Shown in pieces: positions 49,808-57,589 of a DNA stretch of 64,000 bases (its first letter is position 1; every line of letters starts with the position of its first letter). Where the stretch lies: NCBI GenBank assembly GCA_963727235.1, contig CAVSFZ010000014.1:1-64000 (forward strand), given 5' to 3'. A program made the position numbers and the translations under genes. The DNA comes from CAVPTL01 sp963727235. Lineage in GTDB: Bacteria > Actinomycetota > Thermoleophilia > Gaiellales > JAICJC01. The notes beneath the pieces are model-generated. The model searched no databases. It was not told the DNA's origin and was given only the letters and a program-made list of their open reading frames with translations.

Positions 49808-50305
49808 ATGGCGCTAGGTCCAGTACAACTGATGGTCGTCGGATTCGACCACGGGAAGTTCACCGGCGAGATCCTGCCGGAGCTCGAGCGGCTCGCCGCC
49901 GCCGACGTCGTCCGGCTGATCGACCTGATGTTCGTCGACAAGGACGACGACGGAAACATCACGGCGGTGCAGCTGAGCGATCTCACCACCGACGAGGCGA
50001 TGGAATGGGGCGCCCTCGCCGGCGCACTGGTCGGGTTCGGCGTGGACGGTGAAGAAGGCGCCGAAGCGGGCGCGCTCGCCGGTGCCGAGGCCGGAGCCGA
50101 CGGCCACATCTTCGATGAGTCCGAGGTGTGGTATCTGGCCGACACGATCCCGGACGGGACATCTGCCGCGATCGCGTTGCTCGAGCATCGCTGGGCAATC
50201 CCCCTGAGGGACAAGATCCAGGCGGCCGGCGGTATCTCCCTGGCCGACGAATGGGTGCACCCGGAGGATCTGATCGCGGTCGGCATGGCAGCCGCCGACG
50301 AGTGA
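49808..50305 (+). CDS. DUF6325 family protein
   Basis: A 165-residue acidic protein with GPVQLMVVGFDHGKFTGEIL and VVRLIDLMFVDKDDDGNIT at the start, a Gly/Ala-rich glycine-zipper-like middle (GALAGALVGFGVDG, AGALAGAEAGADG) and AIALLEHRWAIPLRD toward the end. This matches DUF6325, a relative of DUF1269 proteins; function unknown. AGGAGAGACG precedes the ATG. Third gene of the cluster. Confidence 0.83.
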   Translation: MALGPVQLMVVGFDHGKFTGEILPELERLAAADVVRLIDLMFVDKDDDGNITAVQLSDLTTDEAMEWGALAGALVGFGVDGEEGAEAGALAGAEAGADGHIFDESEVWYLADTIPDGTSAAIALLEHRWAIPLRDKIQAAGGISLADEWVHPEDLIAVGMAAADE

Positions 50306-50366
50306 TCACGGGCTGACCGGTCGGCTCCAGCGGGAATTCCGTTTCGGAGCCGACCGCTCGCCCCCG

Positions 50367-50372
50367 TAACCT
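50367..50372 (+). promoter_or_regulatory. TANNNT box of the K+ channel gene
   Basis: TAACCT lies 8 nt before the ATG at 50381. A weak -35-like TTTCGG is about 18 nt further upstream. No Shine-Dalgarno sequence. Confidence 0.35.
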
Positions 50373-50380
50373 CTCCAGGG

Positions 50381-51082
50381 ATGAACGTGCACCTGGAGGA
50401 AGCCATCGAGTCGATGGAAGCGGGCAAGGCACCCCGCTTCGTCCTGGTGTGGCTGCTGCTCCTGGTGTTGCTGTGCCTGTTGATCCTGCTGCCGGAGACG
50501 GTAGCGGGCCGTTCGGTGTTAACCGTCTTCACCGGATCGGTGCTGATGGCGGCGGTGTGGGCGGCTCGGGTGCGCGGCCGGTTCGTGCGCGCCGCCAACA
50601 CCATCGTTCTGATCGCGATCGTGATCGCCACGCTGGCGCTGATCCTCGGGGACGACTCGTCCACCACCGCGAACACGATCGTGATGACCGTGTTCACGAT
50701 GGCGATGCCGGTGGCAATCCTGTTCGGACTGCGGGACGAGCGCACCGTCAACATCCAGACGGTGTTCGGGGCGGTCTCGCTCTACTTCATGCTGGGGATG
50801 TTCTTCGCCTTTCTGATCACGACCGTCGGCCGATTGGACGACGCGGCCTACTTCGCCCAAGGAGGCGACGGCTCGCTCTCACAGCGGGTGTACTTCAGCT
50901 TCGTGACCCTGGCCACCCTCGGCTACGGCGACCTCACGCCCGCCACCAGCCTGGGACGGCTGCTGTCGGTGCTGGAGACGATCACGGGCAGCCTGTACCT
51001 GGTGACCGCCGTCAGCCTGGTCGTGACCCGGCTCGGCCACGAGCGCCAACCCCTCCCCAAACGCCAAAGCCGCCAAGGGTGA
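50381..51082 (+). CDS. Potassium channel-family protein
   Basis: A 233-residue membrane protein with about six helices. The pore sits between the last two, with selectivity filter TLGYGDLTPA, and the pore helix YFSFVTLA precedes it. The preceding helices do not show a charged S4 voltage sensor. Cytoplasmic C terminus is short and basic (GHERQPLPKRQSRQG). The last stop, TGA, lies in the first arm of the composite palindrome element. Confidence 0.88.
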   Translation: MNVHLEEAIESMEAGKAPRFVLVWLLLLVLLCLLILLPETVAGRSVLTVFTGSVLMAAVWAARVRGRFVRAANTIVLIAIVIATLALILGDDSSTTANTIVMTVFTMAMPVAILFGLRDERTVNIQTVFGAVSLYFMLGMFFAFLITTVGRLDDAAYFAQGGDGSLSQRVYFSFVTLATLGYGDLTPATSLGRLLSVLETITGSLYLVTAVSLVVTRLGHERQPLPKRQSRQG

Positions 51083-51109
51083 ATAACGGTGCCTGGCACC
51101 GTTATTCAC
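51079..51109. repeat. Palindromic repeat, AC/GT class (31 bp), perfect
   Basis: Arms GTGAATAACGGTGCC around a central T, with no mismatch. Supplies the TGA (51080-51082) of the channel gene. Confidence 0.9.
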
Positions 51110-51124
51110 CCCAGACGCTCACAG

Positions 51125-51157
51125 GTGAATAATTGGTGCCAGGCACCAATTATTCAC
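51125..51157. repeat. Palindromic repeat, AATT class (33 bp), central A
   Basis: Perfect 16-bp arms. The centre is A on the plus strand, whereas the other nine copies have T, so this copy is inverted relative to them. It ends 4 bp before the stop codon of the convergent secreted-protein gene. Confidence 0.9.
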
Positions 51158-51161
51158 GCCG

Positions 51162-51767
51162 TTAGGGAGCGAGGTGCGCGTGTACGCGAGCCACGCCGAG
51201 CTTCAGGCCGGCCGCGAACACGTGCGTGCCGAGCGTCGCGTTGAGCGCGTCGGCGGCGGTCTTGGTCAGGTAGGCCCTGACCCGGGTGACCGTCACCCAG
51301 TGACCGGAGGCGGTCACCTTGGCGTGGGACAGGTCGAGCCGCAGCAGCGGCACGCGCACCGACGGATCCAGGTTGACCGCGCCCGACAGGTACGCACGCT
51401 TGCTGATCGTGATCCGGAACAACCCGACCGTCAGCGACTTGTTGCCCTTGCTGAAGGTGAGCCCGCCGGTGTGGTTGATGACACCTGCAAGCGTGGTGCC
51501 GTTGACATGGCCGCCCTTGATCGGGAAGTTGGCCGCGATCGTGTCCTGGCCGTCCCACCTGGCAGCACCGGCCGTGGCCGGCGCAACCGGCGCAAGCGAC
51601 ACGCCGGCCGAGCTCAATGCCGGCAGCACGGCGGGATTCACGACCAGCCTGGTCGAGCCGCCGTTGAAGCGGAGCTGCGAGCTGGCCTGTGCTCCGGCCG
51701 CCAGCACCATCAGGCCGACGGCGGCCACCGCGAACGCGGTCAACACCCGAGTCTTTGCCATCCTCAT
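51162..51767 (-). CDS. Secreted protein, HtaA-like beta domain
   Basis: A 201-residue exported protein with a clean signal peptide (VLTAFAVAAVGLMVLAAGAQA). One beta-rich domain of the HtaA-like type follows: FPIKGGHVNGTTLAGVINHT, GGLTFSKGNKSLTVGLFRI, RVPLLRLDLSHAKV. HtaA domains bind heme in corynebacteria, but the conserved heme Tyr/His set cannot be confirmed here. Many such proteins occur in soil actinobacteria. GGGGGAGA precedes the ATG. Confidence 0.7.
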   Translation of the reverse strand: MRMAKTRVLTAFAVAAVGLMVLAAGAQASSQLRFNGGSTRLVVNPAVLPALSSAGVSLAPVAPATAGAARWDGQDTIAANFPIKGGHVNGTTLAGVINHTGGLTFSKGNKSLTVGLFRITISKRAYLSGAVNLDPSVRVPLLRLDLSHAKVTASGHWVTVTRVRAYLTKTAADALNATLGTHVFAAGLKLGVARVHAHLAP

Positions 51768-51843
51768 GCCGAATCTCCCCCTGTTGGATCGTGACCGGCA
51801 ACTGCCGGCCTATCACCCCTTCGAGGGACGGCGGGGAAAGGTT

Positions 51844-52539
51844 TCAGGTGGCGTAGCGCGCACGCAGCACGCTGTCGGCCGAGTGCGAGGGGTTGCCGTT
51901 GTCCTGCTGCAGGCTGATGTCGACCACCTGATACTGGGAGATCAGCGACTGCGGCAGTGAGTAGGCGCTCTTGCCGCCGGGGCCGAGCACACCCACGGCC
52001 AGCATCTTGCCGGTGTGGGGATCGAACAGCCACACCTCGTAGAAGCGGTCGGGCGAAAGCGCCTCGAGGCCGGTCGCGGTGACCAGCATGTTGGTCTTGC
52101 CCTCACGTGTCCGCATGACCACCTCACCGCCGCCACTGGTGCTGGGATTGACCACGTGCAGCGCCGCCCTGGCCTGACTGGTGGGCGGCTCGGTCAGTCT
52201 CGAGCCGGCAAAGAACGCGCCGCCGATCACCACCGCCGCCGCGGCTGCAGCGGCCACCCAACGCCAGGGGCGATGGACGCGGGCCTTGGGTACCGGTGCG
52301 GTCACCGGCGCCTCGACCACAGCGGGCGGCTCGACGACTTCCAGCACCTCGACCGGGAACAGTTCGGGGGCGTTGCGCACGGCCGAGCGCAACGCTGCCG
52401 AGGCCGCCACGTTCGCCACCAGGTGGCGGCGGCACTCATCGCACTCCCGCAGGTGCGCGACAACCGCCTCGGTCTCGACCCGGGAGAGGTCGCCGGCGAC
52501 CAGTGATGCCAGCTCGTCGATCACATGGTCGTCGCTCAT
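51844..52539 (-). CDS. Anti-sigma factor with zinc-finger and RskA-like domain
   Basis: A 231-residue transmembrane anti-sigma factor. The cytosolic N terminus has the ZAS motif AVVAHLRECDECRRHL (H-x3-C-x2-C), then a Pro-rich stretch and one membrane helix (WVAAAAAAAVVIGGAFFAG). The extracellular RskA-type domain has FYEVWLFDPHTGKMLAVGVL and VVDISLQQDNG. It should hold the ECF sigma encoded by the overlapping upstream gene (4-nt overlap) at the membrane until proteolysis frees it. Confidence 0.9.
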   Translation of the reverse strand: MSDDHVIDELASLVAGDLSRVETEAVVAHLRECDECRRHLVANVAASAALRSAVRNAPELFPVEVLEVVEPPAVVEAPVTAPVPKARVHRPWRWVAAAAAAAVVIGGAFFAGSRLTEPPTSQARAALHVVNPSTSGGGEVVMRTREGKTNMLVTATGLEALSPDRFYEVWLFDPHTGKMLAVGVLGPGGKSAYSLPQSLISQYQVVDISLQQDNGNPSHSADSVLRARYAT

Positions 52540-53093
52540 TCGAACCCTCCAGTGCCCATCAGGTCGGCCATCCGCTGCATCCCCCGGGCCATGCGCGTCT
52601 TGATCGTGCCCAGCGGGGCGCCCACCCGGGTCGCCACCTCGGCCTGAGACAGCCCGCCGAAGTACGACAGCACCAGCGCCTCGCGCTGCACCTCGGGCAG
52701 CTCGTCGAGCGCCTGTCGCACGTCGAACGCCCAGGCGAACCGCTCAGCGGTCTGGCGACCGTCCTCGCCGGAGAGCTCGCGGAGGGCGTCGAAACCCACC
52801 ACCGCAGTCTTCTGCGTCCGCAGCAGGTCGATCGCCCGGCGGCGCACGATCGCCAGAAGCCACGCTTCCAGCGGGCGACTGGGGTCGTACCGGCTGCGTC
52901 CGCGCCAGGCTTCGATCATCACCCGTTGCACCACATCCTCCGCATCGTTGGGCCCGACATATCGGCGTGCATACGAGAGCAGCATGGGGCCGAACCGGCT
53001 CTGACATTCCGCCAGAGCCCGCTCGTCACCAGCCGCGAATCGCTCCCGAATGACGACATCGTGTTGCGGGGGCACACTTCTACCTTCGGTCAA
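52536..53093 (-). CDS. ECF-family RNA polymerase sigma factor (SigK/SigL-like)
   Basis: A 185-residue sigma70 factor with only regions 2 and 4: LLSYARRYVGPNDAEDVVQR, EAWLLAIVRRRAIDLLRTQ, then LDELPEVQREALVLSYFGGL and SQAEVATRVGAPLGTIKTRM. The TTG at 53093 is the longest start; a GTG at 53075 preceded by GAAGG is an alternative. A palindromic repeat ends 19 bp upstream of the TTG, leaving little space for a separate promoter. Confidence 0.9.
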   Translation of the reverse strand: MTEGRSVPPQHDVVIRERFAAGDERALAECQSRFGPMLLSYARRYVGPNDAEDVVQRVMIEAWRGRSRYDPSRPLEAWLLAIVRRRAIDLLRTQKTAVVGFDALRELSGEDGRQTAERFAWAFDVRQALDELPEVQREALVLSYFGGLSQAEVATRVGAPLGTIKTRMARGMQRMADLMGTGGFE

Positions 53094-53112
53094 ACCGGAC
53101 GATCGGTTGCAG

Positions 53113-53145
53113 GTGAATAAAAGGTGCCTGGCACCTTTTATTCAC
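53113..53145. repeat. Palindromic repeat, AAAA/TTTT class (33 bp)
   Basis: Perfect 16-bp arms around a central T. It directly abuts the TGA of the OsmC gene (53146-53148) and lies 19 bp upstream of the ECF sigma start on the same strand. Confidence 0.9.
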
Positions 53146-53640
53146 TCACCAGGTGACGTGGATGGGCGGTGGGGTTGTGAGGGTTTGCATGACGACGCAG
53201 TAGCGCTCGGTCTTCCGCCGCAGGGCGTCCAGCTGCTCCTCGGTGGCGGAGGGGGCATCGATCGCAAAGGACACCCGGATGTCGCTGAACCCCACCGGCG
53301 CCTCGCGATTGATGCCGAGGGTGCCCTGGAGGTCGAGGTCGCCCTCGACGGTCACCGCGATCTCGTTCACCTCGAGTCCCATGGCCTCAGCCACCATCTG
53401 GCAGGTGAGCTGCGCGCAGGCCGCCAGCGCTCCCAGCAACAGATCACCGGAACACGCCGCGGTGCCCTCGCCGCCCACGCCCGCGTGGGCCTGAGCCTGG
53501 TGGATCGCCCGGCCCAGGTCAACCGAACAGGCGATCGCGCTGTCACCGCTCGCACCCTGGGCGGTCAAGGTGATCTTGCTGCTTTCGGGAGCCGCTCGAT
53601 ACCCCTGCTTGAGCGGCTCCTGGACGCCTCGCAGATCCAT
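53146..53640 (-). CDS. OsmC-family peroxiredoxin-like protein
   Basis: A 164-residue OsmC-fold protein starting MDLRGVQEPLKQGYR. The two redox Cys are in EGTAACSGDLLLGALAACAQ and KTERYCVVMQTL. OsmC/Ohr proteins reduce organic hydroperoxides with dithiol donors. The ATG at 53640 fits the family start; a longer open frame upstream overlaps GH16. Upstream of the ECF sigma gene, separated by a palindromic repeat. Confidence 0.87.
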   Translation of the reverse strand: MDLRGVQEPLKQGYRAAPESSKITLTAQGASGDSAIACSVDLGRAIHQAQAHAGVGGEGTAACSGDLLLGALAACAQLTCQMVAEAMGLEVNEIAVTVEGDLDLQGTLGINREAPVGFSDIRVSFAIDAPSATEEQLDALRRKTERYCVVMQTLTTPPPIHVTW

Positions 53641-53666
53641 CACGGGATGGTACCGAACGCGCTGGG

Positions 53667-54407
53667 TCAGCGGTTGAGGCTGAACACGTGCACCCAGTCG
53701 ATCTGGAGATCGACGTGACCGGTGACCGACGCCGCAGGCATCTCGCCCGAGCTCCCGTTGGAGCCGACGTGAGTCTGTATGGTCAGGTGCATCGGCTGGG
53801 AGGGAACGTGGCTGGTGATCGTCGCCCACGGCTTGTCGTCCATCAGATAGACGATCTTGCCGGGCGTCCACTCGACGCTGGCGGTGTGCCACTGGGTGAA
53901 GTCGCCCGTCAGCTTGGAGTGAATCTGCGAGTTGGCCGAGCCATAGTGCAGCGTCCCGGTCTGGACCGTGCGGTCACCGTACTTGGCGGACTCCTCGGCA
54001 AAATCGATCTCCGGCGGCCAGCCCGTCTTGGGCCACAGCGCAAAGCACATACCAACGCCCAACGCTCGATCCATCCGGAACCGCACCGACCACTTGCCGT
54101 ACGTCTGGTCGAGAGACTTGCCCATGGACAGTCCTGCAGATACCCACTTGCCGCCGAGCGCCGAGTCTCGGTAGCTCTGGAGGTTCATGATGCCCTGGCT
54201 GACGACCAGGTGGGACGGATCCCACCGCGTCGCAGCGCAGCACCGCGGCACACCGTTGTAGCGCGTCCAGGTGGCGGTGCTGTACCCCGAGGTGAACTCG
54301 TCCGAGAACACCGGCTTCCACGTCGTCGCAGTGGTGGTGGCTGCTGAGGCGGAGACCCCGCCGAGCAGCGACAGCGGGACGATCACGAGCGAAAGAAGGC
54401 GACGCAT
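53667..54407 (-). CDS. Secreted glycoside hydrolase family 16 protein
   Basis: A 246-residue exported beta-jelly-roll hydrolase. Signal peptide RLLSLVIVPLSLLGGVSASA, then FSDEFTSGYSTATWTRYNG and the catalytic ExDxxE motif in WPPEIDFAEES. WHTASVEWTPGKIVYLMDDK is the usual cradle strand. GH16 members split beta-1,3 or mixed-linked glucans and galactans outside the cell; specificity here is open. Start at ATG 54407. Confidence 0.87.
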   Translation of the reverse strand: MRRLLSLVIVPLSLLGGVSASAATTTATTWKPVFSDEFTSGYSTATWTRYNGVPRCCAATRWDPSHLVVSQGIMNLQSYRDSALGGKWVSAGLSMGKSLDQTYGKWSVRFRMDRALGVGMCFALWPKTGWPPEIDFAEESAKYGDRTVQTGTLHYGSANSQIHSKLTGDFTQWHTASVEWTPGKIVYLMDDKPWATITSHVPSQPMHLTIQTHVGSNGSSGEMPAASVTGHVDLQIDWVHVFSLNR

Positions 54408-54473
54408 TGGTACACAACTTTGTCGACCGCAAGATCGCATCCGCAAGCCCGCCGGGCCGAATTTACGCGTGTT

Positions 54474-55265
54474 TTACCCGGTGTTCACATCTCGCTCGCG
54501 GGCCTCGGTGACCTGCTGCTCGCGGTCTGCCAGCAACAGCAGGGTGTAGGCGATGGCCGTCAGGAACACCAGCGATTGCTCTGCAGTCATGGCAATTCCT
54601 CCCAGGTTTTGATCCTCCGTCGCAGAGATCCCCCGCAGCCTCGGCAGGTCGACGTAATAGGGGTAGAACGGGTGTGGGATGAATGTGAAGGCCAGTCCCA
54701 GGAAGGAGGCCCCCACAAACGCCGCCAGCAGATAGGGAACCAGCACCGCCGGGGATCGGTCCACCCACCAGCGGGCGCGCACCACCGGGGCCCAGAACAT
54801 GAACCCCGCGAGCATCAACACCAGGTGCTCGAGGTTCAACCACTGGGGATGGCGAAGCGCGGACTCATACACCGACGCCAGGTGGATGAAGTACCAGGTG
54901 CCGAGCCAGAACAGCAGCGCCAAGCCGAGGTGTGAGGTGACCCGCATCAGCCCCGGCAGCCGGCGATCGAGCGCCTCCCACATCTCCCGGTTGAGCCCCA
55001 GCATCACCAACGGCGGTGCAAGATCGGCCAGCAGAGCGTTCTGCACCAGGTGAGCCAGCACCCAGTAGTGGATTGCGAGCGTCTCCAACGGCGAGTTGAC
55101 CGAGAGGGCGATCAAGAGCGTGCCGAACACGAACGACGCGATGCGAATCCCGCTCGGCCGGTAGCGGCGTGCTGCCCGCGCGTAGATCAGCACTCCGGCC
55201 GCCGCCAGCACGGCAAACAGCGGTTCGAAGGTGAACGAGAGCGGATCCACCGCGGTGATGGTCAC
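54474..55265 (-). CDS. Cytochrome c oxidase assembly protein CtaG (caa3 type), paralog 1
   Basis: A 263-residue membrane protein of about seven helices. Conserved pieces: ALSVNSPLETLAIHYWVLAH, LVQNALLADLAPPLVMLGL, GTWYFIHLASVYE and LEHLVLMLAGFMFWAPVV. It belongs to the caa3_CtaG family, involved in copper supply to cytochrome oxidase. GTG start with GGAG close upstream. Divergent from the thioredoxin-like/VKOR pair; a second CtaG follows that pair. Confidence 0.85.
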   Translation of the reverse strand: MTITAVDPLSFTFEPLFAVLAAAGVLIYARAARRYRPSGIRIASFVFGTLLIALSVNSPLETLAIHYWVLAHLVQNALLADLAPPLVMLGLNREMWEALDRRLPGLMRVTSHLGLALLFWLGTWYFIHLASVYESALRHPQWLNLEHLVLMLAGFMFWAPVVRARWWVDRSPAVLVPYLLAAFVGASFLGLAFTFIPHPFYPYYVDLPRLRGISATEDQNLGGIAMTAEQSLVFLTAIAYTLLLLADREQQVTEARERDVNTG

Positions 55266-55379
55266 CGCTCCATCCTGCCAAACCTGCCGCAACCCGGGGC
55301 CGCCGGGGTTACGGTTCTGGTCATCTTCCAATGTTCGTCGTCTACACCTAGACGTGAATTCTGCCGAAGAACCCCCCGG

Positions 55380-56264
55380 ATGGCTGACACCACTTCCCGA
55401 CAACAACGGCGTGCGGCGGAGCGTGCGAAGGCCAGCCGCCTGCACTCACAGCCGCAGCGCTCATCCAGATCACGATTGATGGTCGCGCTCACGGTCTCGG
55501 CGATCCTGGTGCTGGTGATCATCGGGCTGGTGGTGGTGAAGCTGAGCCAGGATTCCCCGGCCAACACGTCGACTCGCCTCCCGGCCGGCGCCGCGGCGGT
55601 CAAGTCGATCACGAGCATTCCAGCCTCCACCTACAACGCGGTCGGATACCAGCCGGATGTCACGCTGCCCTCGCCTGTCAAAGGCAAGCCTCTGACCCGC
55701 GGCGGCAAGCCGGTGATGATCTACCTGGGTGCCGAGTACTGCCCCTACTGCGCAGCCCAGAGGTGGGCGATCGTGTCGGCTCTGGCGCGGTTCGGGAAGT
55801 TCACGCACCTCGATGCGACCCATTCCTCGAGCATCGACGTCTATCCGAGCACGCCTACCTTCTCCTTCCACGGCTCGACGTTCGCCAGCCCGTACCTGGT
55901 GCTGAGCGCGGTGGAGACCAACTCCAACAAGGTCGTGAACCAGCACTACGCGCCGCTCGATCAGCCGACGGCGGAGCAGATCAAGGCGTACAACACCTAC
56001 AACTCCACAAACGCGATCCCGTTCACCGACATCGCCAACCGCTACGTGCTGACCAGCGCCAGCTACAACCCGGAAGTGCTGCAGGGGCTCAGCATGGCCC
56101 AGATCGCCTCGGCGCTGCATGATCCCAACTCGCAGGTGGCCAAAGCGGTGCTGGGAACGGCCAACGGGCTCACCGCCGCGATCTGCAGCCAGACCGGTGG
56201 CAAGCCCGCCGACGTGTGCACGTCCACGGCCGTGACTGCCACCGCCCCCCACCTCGGGAAATGA
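55380..56264 (+). CDS. DUF929-type thioredoxin-fold membrane-anchored protein
   Basis: A 294-residue protein with a basic N terminus (TSRQQRRAAERAKASRLHSQ), one membrane anchor (LMVALTVSAILVLVIIGLVV) and an outer domain with redox motif in MIYLGAEYCPYCAAQRWAIV. CPYC is a thioredoxin/glutaredoxin-like active site. DUF929 proteins are presumed disulfide oxidoreductases. The TGA overlaps the ATG of the VKOR gene (56261-56264), which fits a DsbA-like enzyme coupled to its reoxidant. Confidence 0.85.
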   Translation: MADTTSRQQRRAAERAKASRLHSQPQRSSRSRLMVALTVSAILVLVIIGLVVVKLSQDSPANTSTRLPAGAAAVKSITSIPASTYNAVGYQPDVTLPSPVKGKPLTRGGKPVMIYLGAEYCPYCAAQRWAIVSALARFGKFTHLDATHSSSIDVYPSTPTFSFHGSTFASPYLVLSAVETNSNKVVNQHYAPLDQPTAEQIKAYNTYNSTNAIPFTDIANRYVLTSASYNPEVLQGLSMAQIASALHDPNSQVAKAVLGTANGLTAAICSQTGGKPADVCTSTAVTATAPHLGK

Positions 56265-56731
56265 GCCCCCGGCCGGTGCCGCGGGCGCTCGCCCCGCTGA
56301 CCCTGGCCCTGTGCGCGGCCGGCGCCGCCGTCTCGGGATACCTCACGGTGGTGCACTACACGACCTCGGTGAAGCTCGCCTGCTCCGCCAGTGGGCTGAT
56401 CAACTGCGAGAAGGTCACCACCAGCGCCCAGTCGATGGTGTCCGGGATCCCGGTGGCGCTTTTGGGCGTCGTCTTCTTTGTGGTGGCTGCAGCGCTGTGC
56501 CTGCCGGCGGCCTGGCGCTCGAACTCGCAGGCTGTGCGGGTCGCTCGCCTGGCCTGGATGCTGGGCGGCGCGCTGATGATGATCCACCTGATCTACGCCG
56601 AGCTGTTTCAGATCGACGCGATCTGCCTGTGGTGCACGGCGGTGCACGTGATCCTGGTCGCGCTCTTCATCGCGGTGGTGGTCGGCGAGGCCATGGTCTC
56701 GCAGCCCCAAGCGTCGATTACCACCGACTGA
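56261..56731 (+). CDS. VKOR-family disulfide-generating membrane protein
   Basis: A 156-residue four-helix membrane protein. Outer loop Cys pair in KLACSASGLINCEKV, active CxxC in AICLWCTAVHVILVALF, and SIPVALLG-like SGIPVALLGVVFF, as in bacterial vitamin K epoxide reductase homologs. Such proteins take electrons from DsbA-like partners and pass them to quinone, making disulfides outside the membrane. Coupled to the CPYC protein by an ATGA overlap. Confidence 0.9.
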   Translation: MSPRPVPRALAPLTLALCAAGAAVSGYLTVVHYTTSVKLACSASGLINCEKVTTSAQSMVSGIPVALLGVVFFVVAAALCLPAAWRSNSQAVRVARLAWMLGGALMMIHLIYAELFQIDAICLWCTAVHVILVALFIAVVVGEAMVSQPQASITTD

Positions 56732-56758
56732 CCCCGTTCTTGGCGATACTTCGGCTTG

Positions 56759-57589
56759 ATGACGGAGCTGGTGCTGCATCCCTGGCAGGTGGCGCTCGAT
56801 CTCGAGTGGGTGATAGCGCTGCTGATCTTCGCGTTCGACTACGCCGTGGTGACATGGGTGCTGGAGCGGCGGGGCCGGCGGGTGCCCACCTGGAAGCGGG
56901 TGAGCTTCGCCGCCGGGCTGACGCTGATCGCGATCGCCCTGCTGTCACCGATCGAGCATCTCGCGCTGACCTCGATGCTCAGCTTCCATCTGCTCCAGAA
57001 CGTGATCATCGCCGACTGGGCGCCGCCGCTGCTGCTGCTGGGCTTGACGCCGGTGATGATCGCCGCGGTCGCCCGGCTGCCCGGGGCCCGGTTCGTGGTC
57101 GAGCCACGCGTGGCGATCGCCATCTGGGTGGTGACCTGGTATGTGATCCACCTACCGGTGGTGTACGACTACGCGCTCCAGCACCGCGCCGCCCTGGGAC
57201 TCGAGCACATTGCGTTTATCGTCTCGGGCTTGATCTTCTGGTGGCCGGACATCGTGCCCGGCTCGCTCACCAACCGCGGGCGGGTGCTGTACCTGTTCGT
57301 GGCCATGATCGTGATGATGCCGCTGGATATCTTCATCGCCCTGCACGACCGGCCGTTGTACGACTTTTATCTCCACACGCCCAAGCTCGGCGGGATCAGC
57401 GCGCTGGCCGACCAGCGGATCGCCGGTGCCACCACGGCGTTGATGGAGACGGCGGTGCTCTCGGTGGCGATGTTCATCGCCGCCGGCAAGCTGGTGGCGG
57501 AGTCACGCCGCGACGGCCCCGCGCCGGTCAGGCCGGCGGAATCGACTGGCGAAACCGGAACACCTGTTCAGGGTCATAGCGCTTCTTGA
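56759..57589 (+). CDS. Cytochrome c oxidase assembly protein CtaG (caa3 type), paralog 2
   Basis: A 276-residue, seven-helix membrane protein with LLSPIEHLALTSMLSFHLLQ, NVIIADWAPPLLLLGLTP, TWYVIHLPVVYDYAL and LEHIAFIVSGLIFWWPD, the same landmarks as paralog 1. Start at ATG 56759, 27 bp after the VKOR gene, so it is in the same operon. Its last 62 bp overlap the 3' end of the convergent FAD oxidase gene; the C-terminal 25 residues are Pro/Glu-rich and not part of the family core. Confidence 0.87.
   Translation: MTELVLHPWQVALDLEWVIALLIFAFDYAVVTWVLERRGRRVPTWKRVSFAAGLTLIAIALLSPIEHLALTSMLSFHLLQNVIIADWAPPLLLLGLTPVMIAAVARLPGARFVVEPRVAIAIWVVTWYVIHLPVVYDYALQHRAALGLEHIAFIVSGLIFWWPDIVPGSLTNRGRVLYLFVAMIVMMPLDIFIALHDRPLYDFYLHTPKLGGISALADQRIAGATTALMETAVLSVAMFIAAGKLVAESRRDGPAPVRPAESTGETGTPVQGHSAS

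Larger units (their letters stand above)
51079..51157. repeat. Composite palindrome element, copy 2 (AC/GT copy + spacer + AATT copy)
   Basis: Same 79-bp architecture as at 5118-5196: a 31-bp AC/GT palindrome, one base, CCAGACGC (51111-51118), six bases, a 33-bp AATT palindrome. It fills the gap between the convergent K+ channel and secreted-protein genes. Confidence 0.85.
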
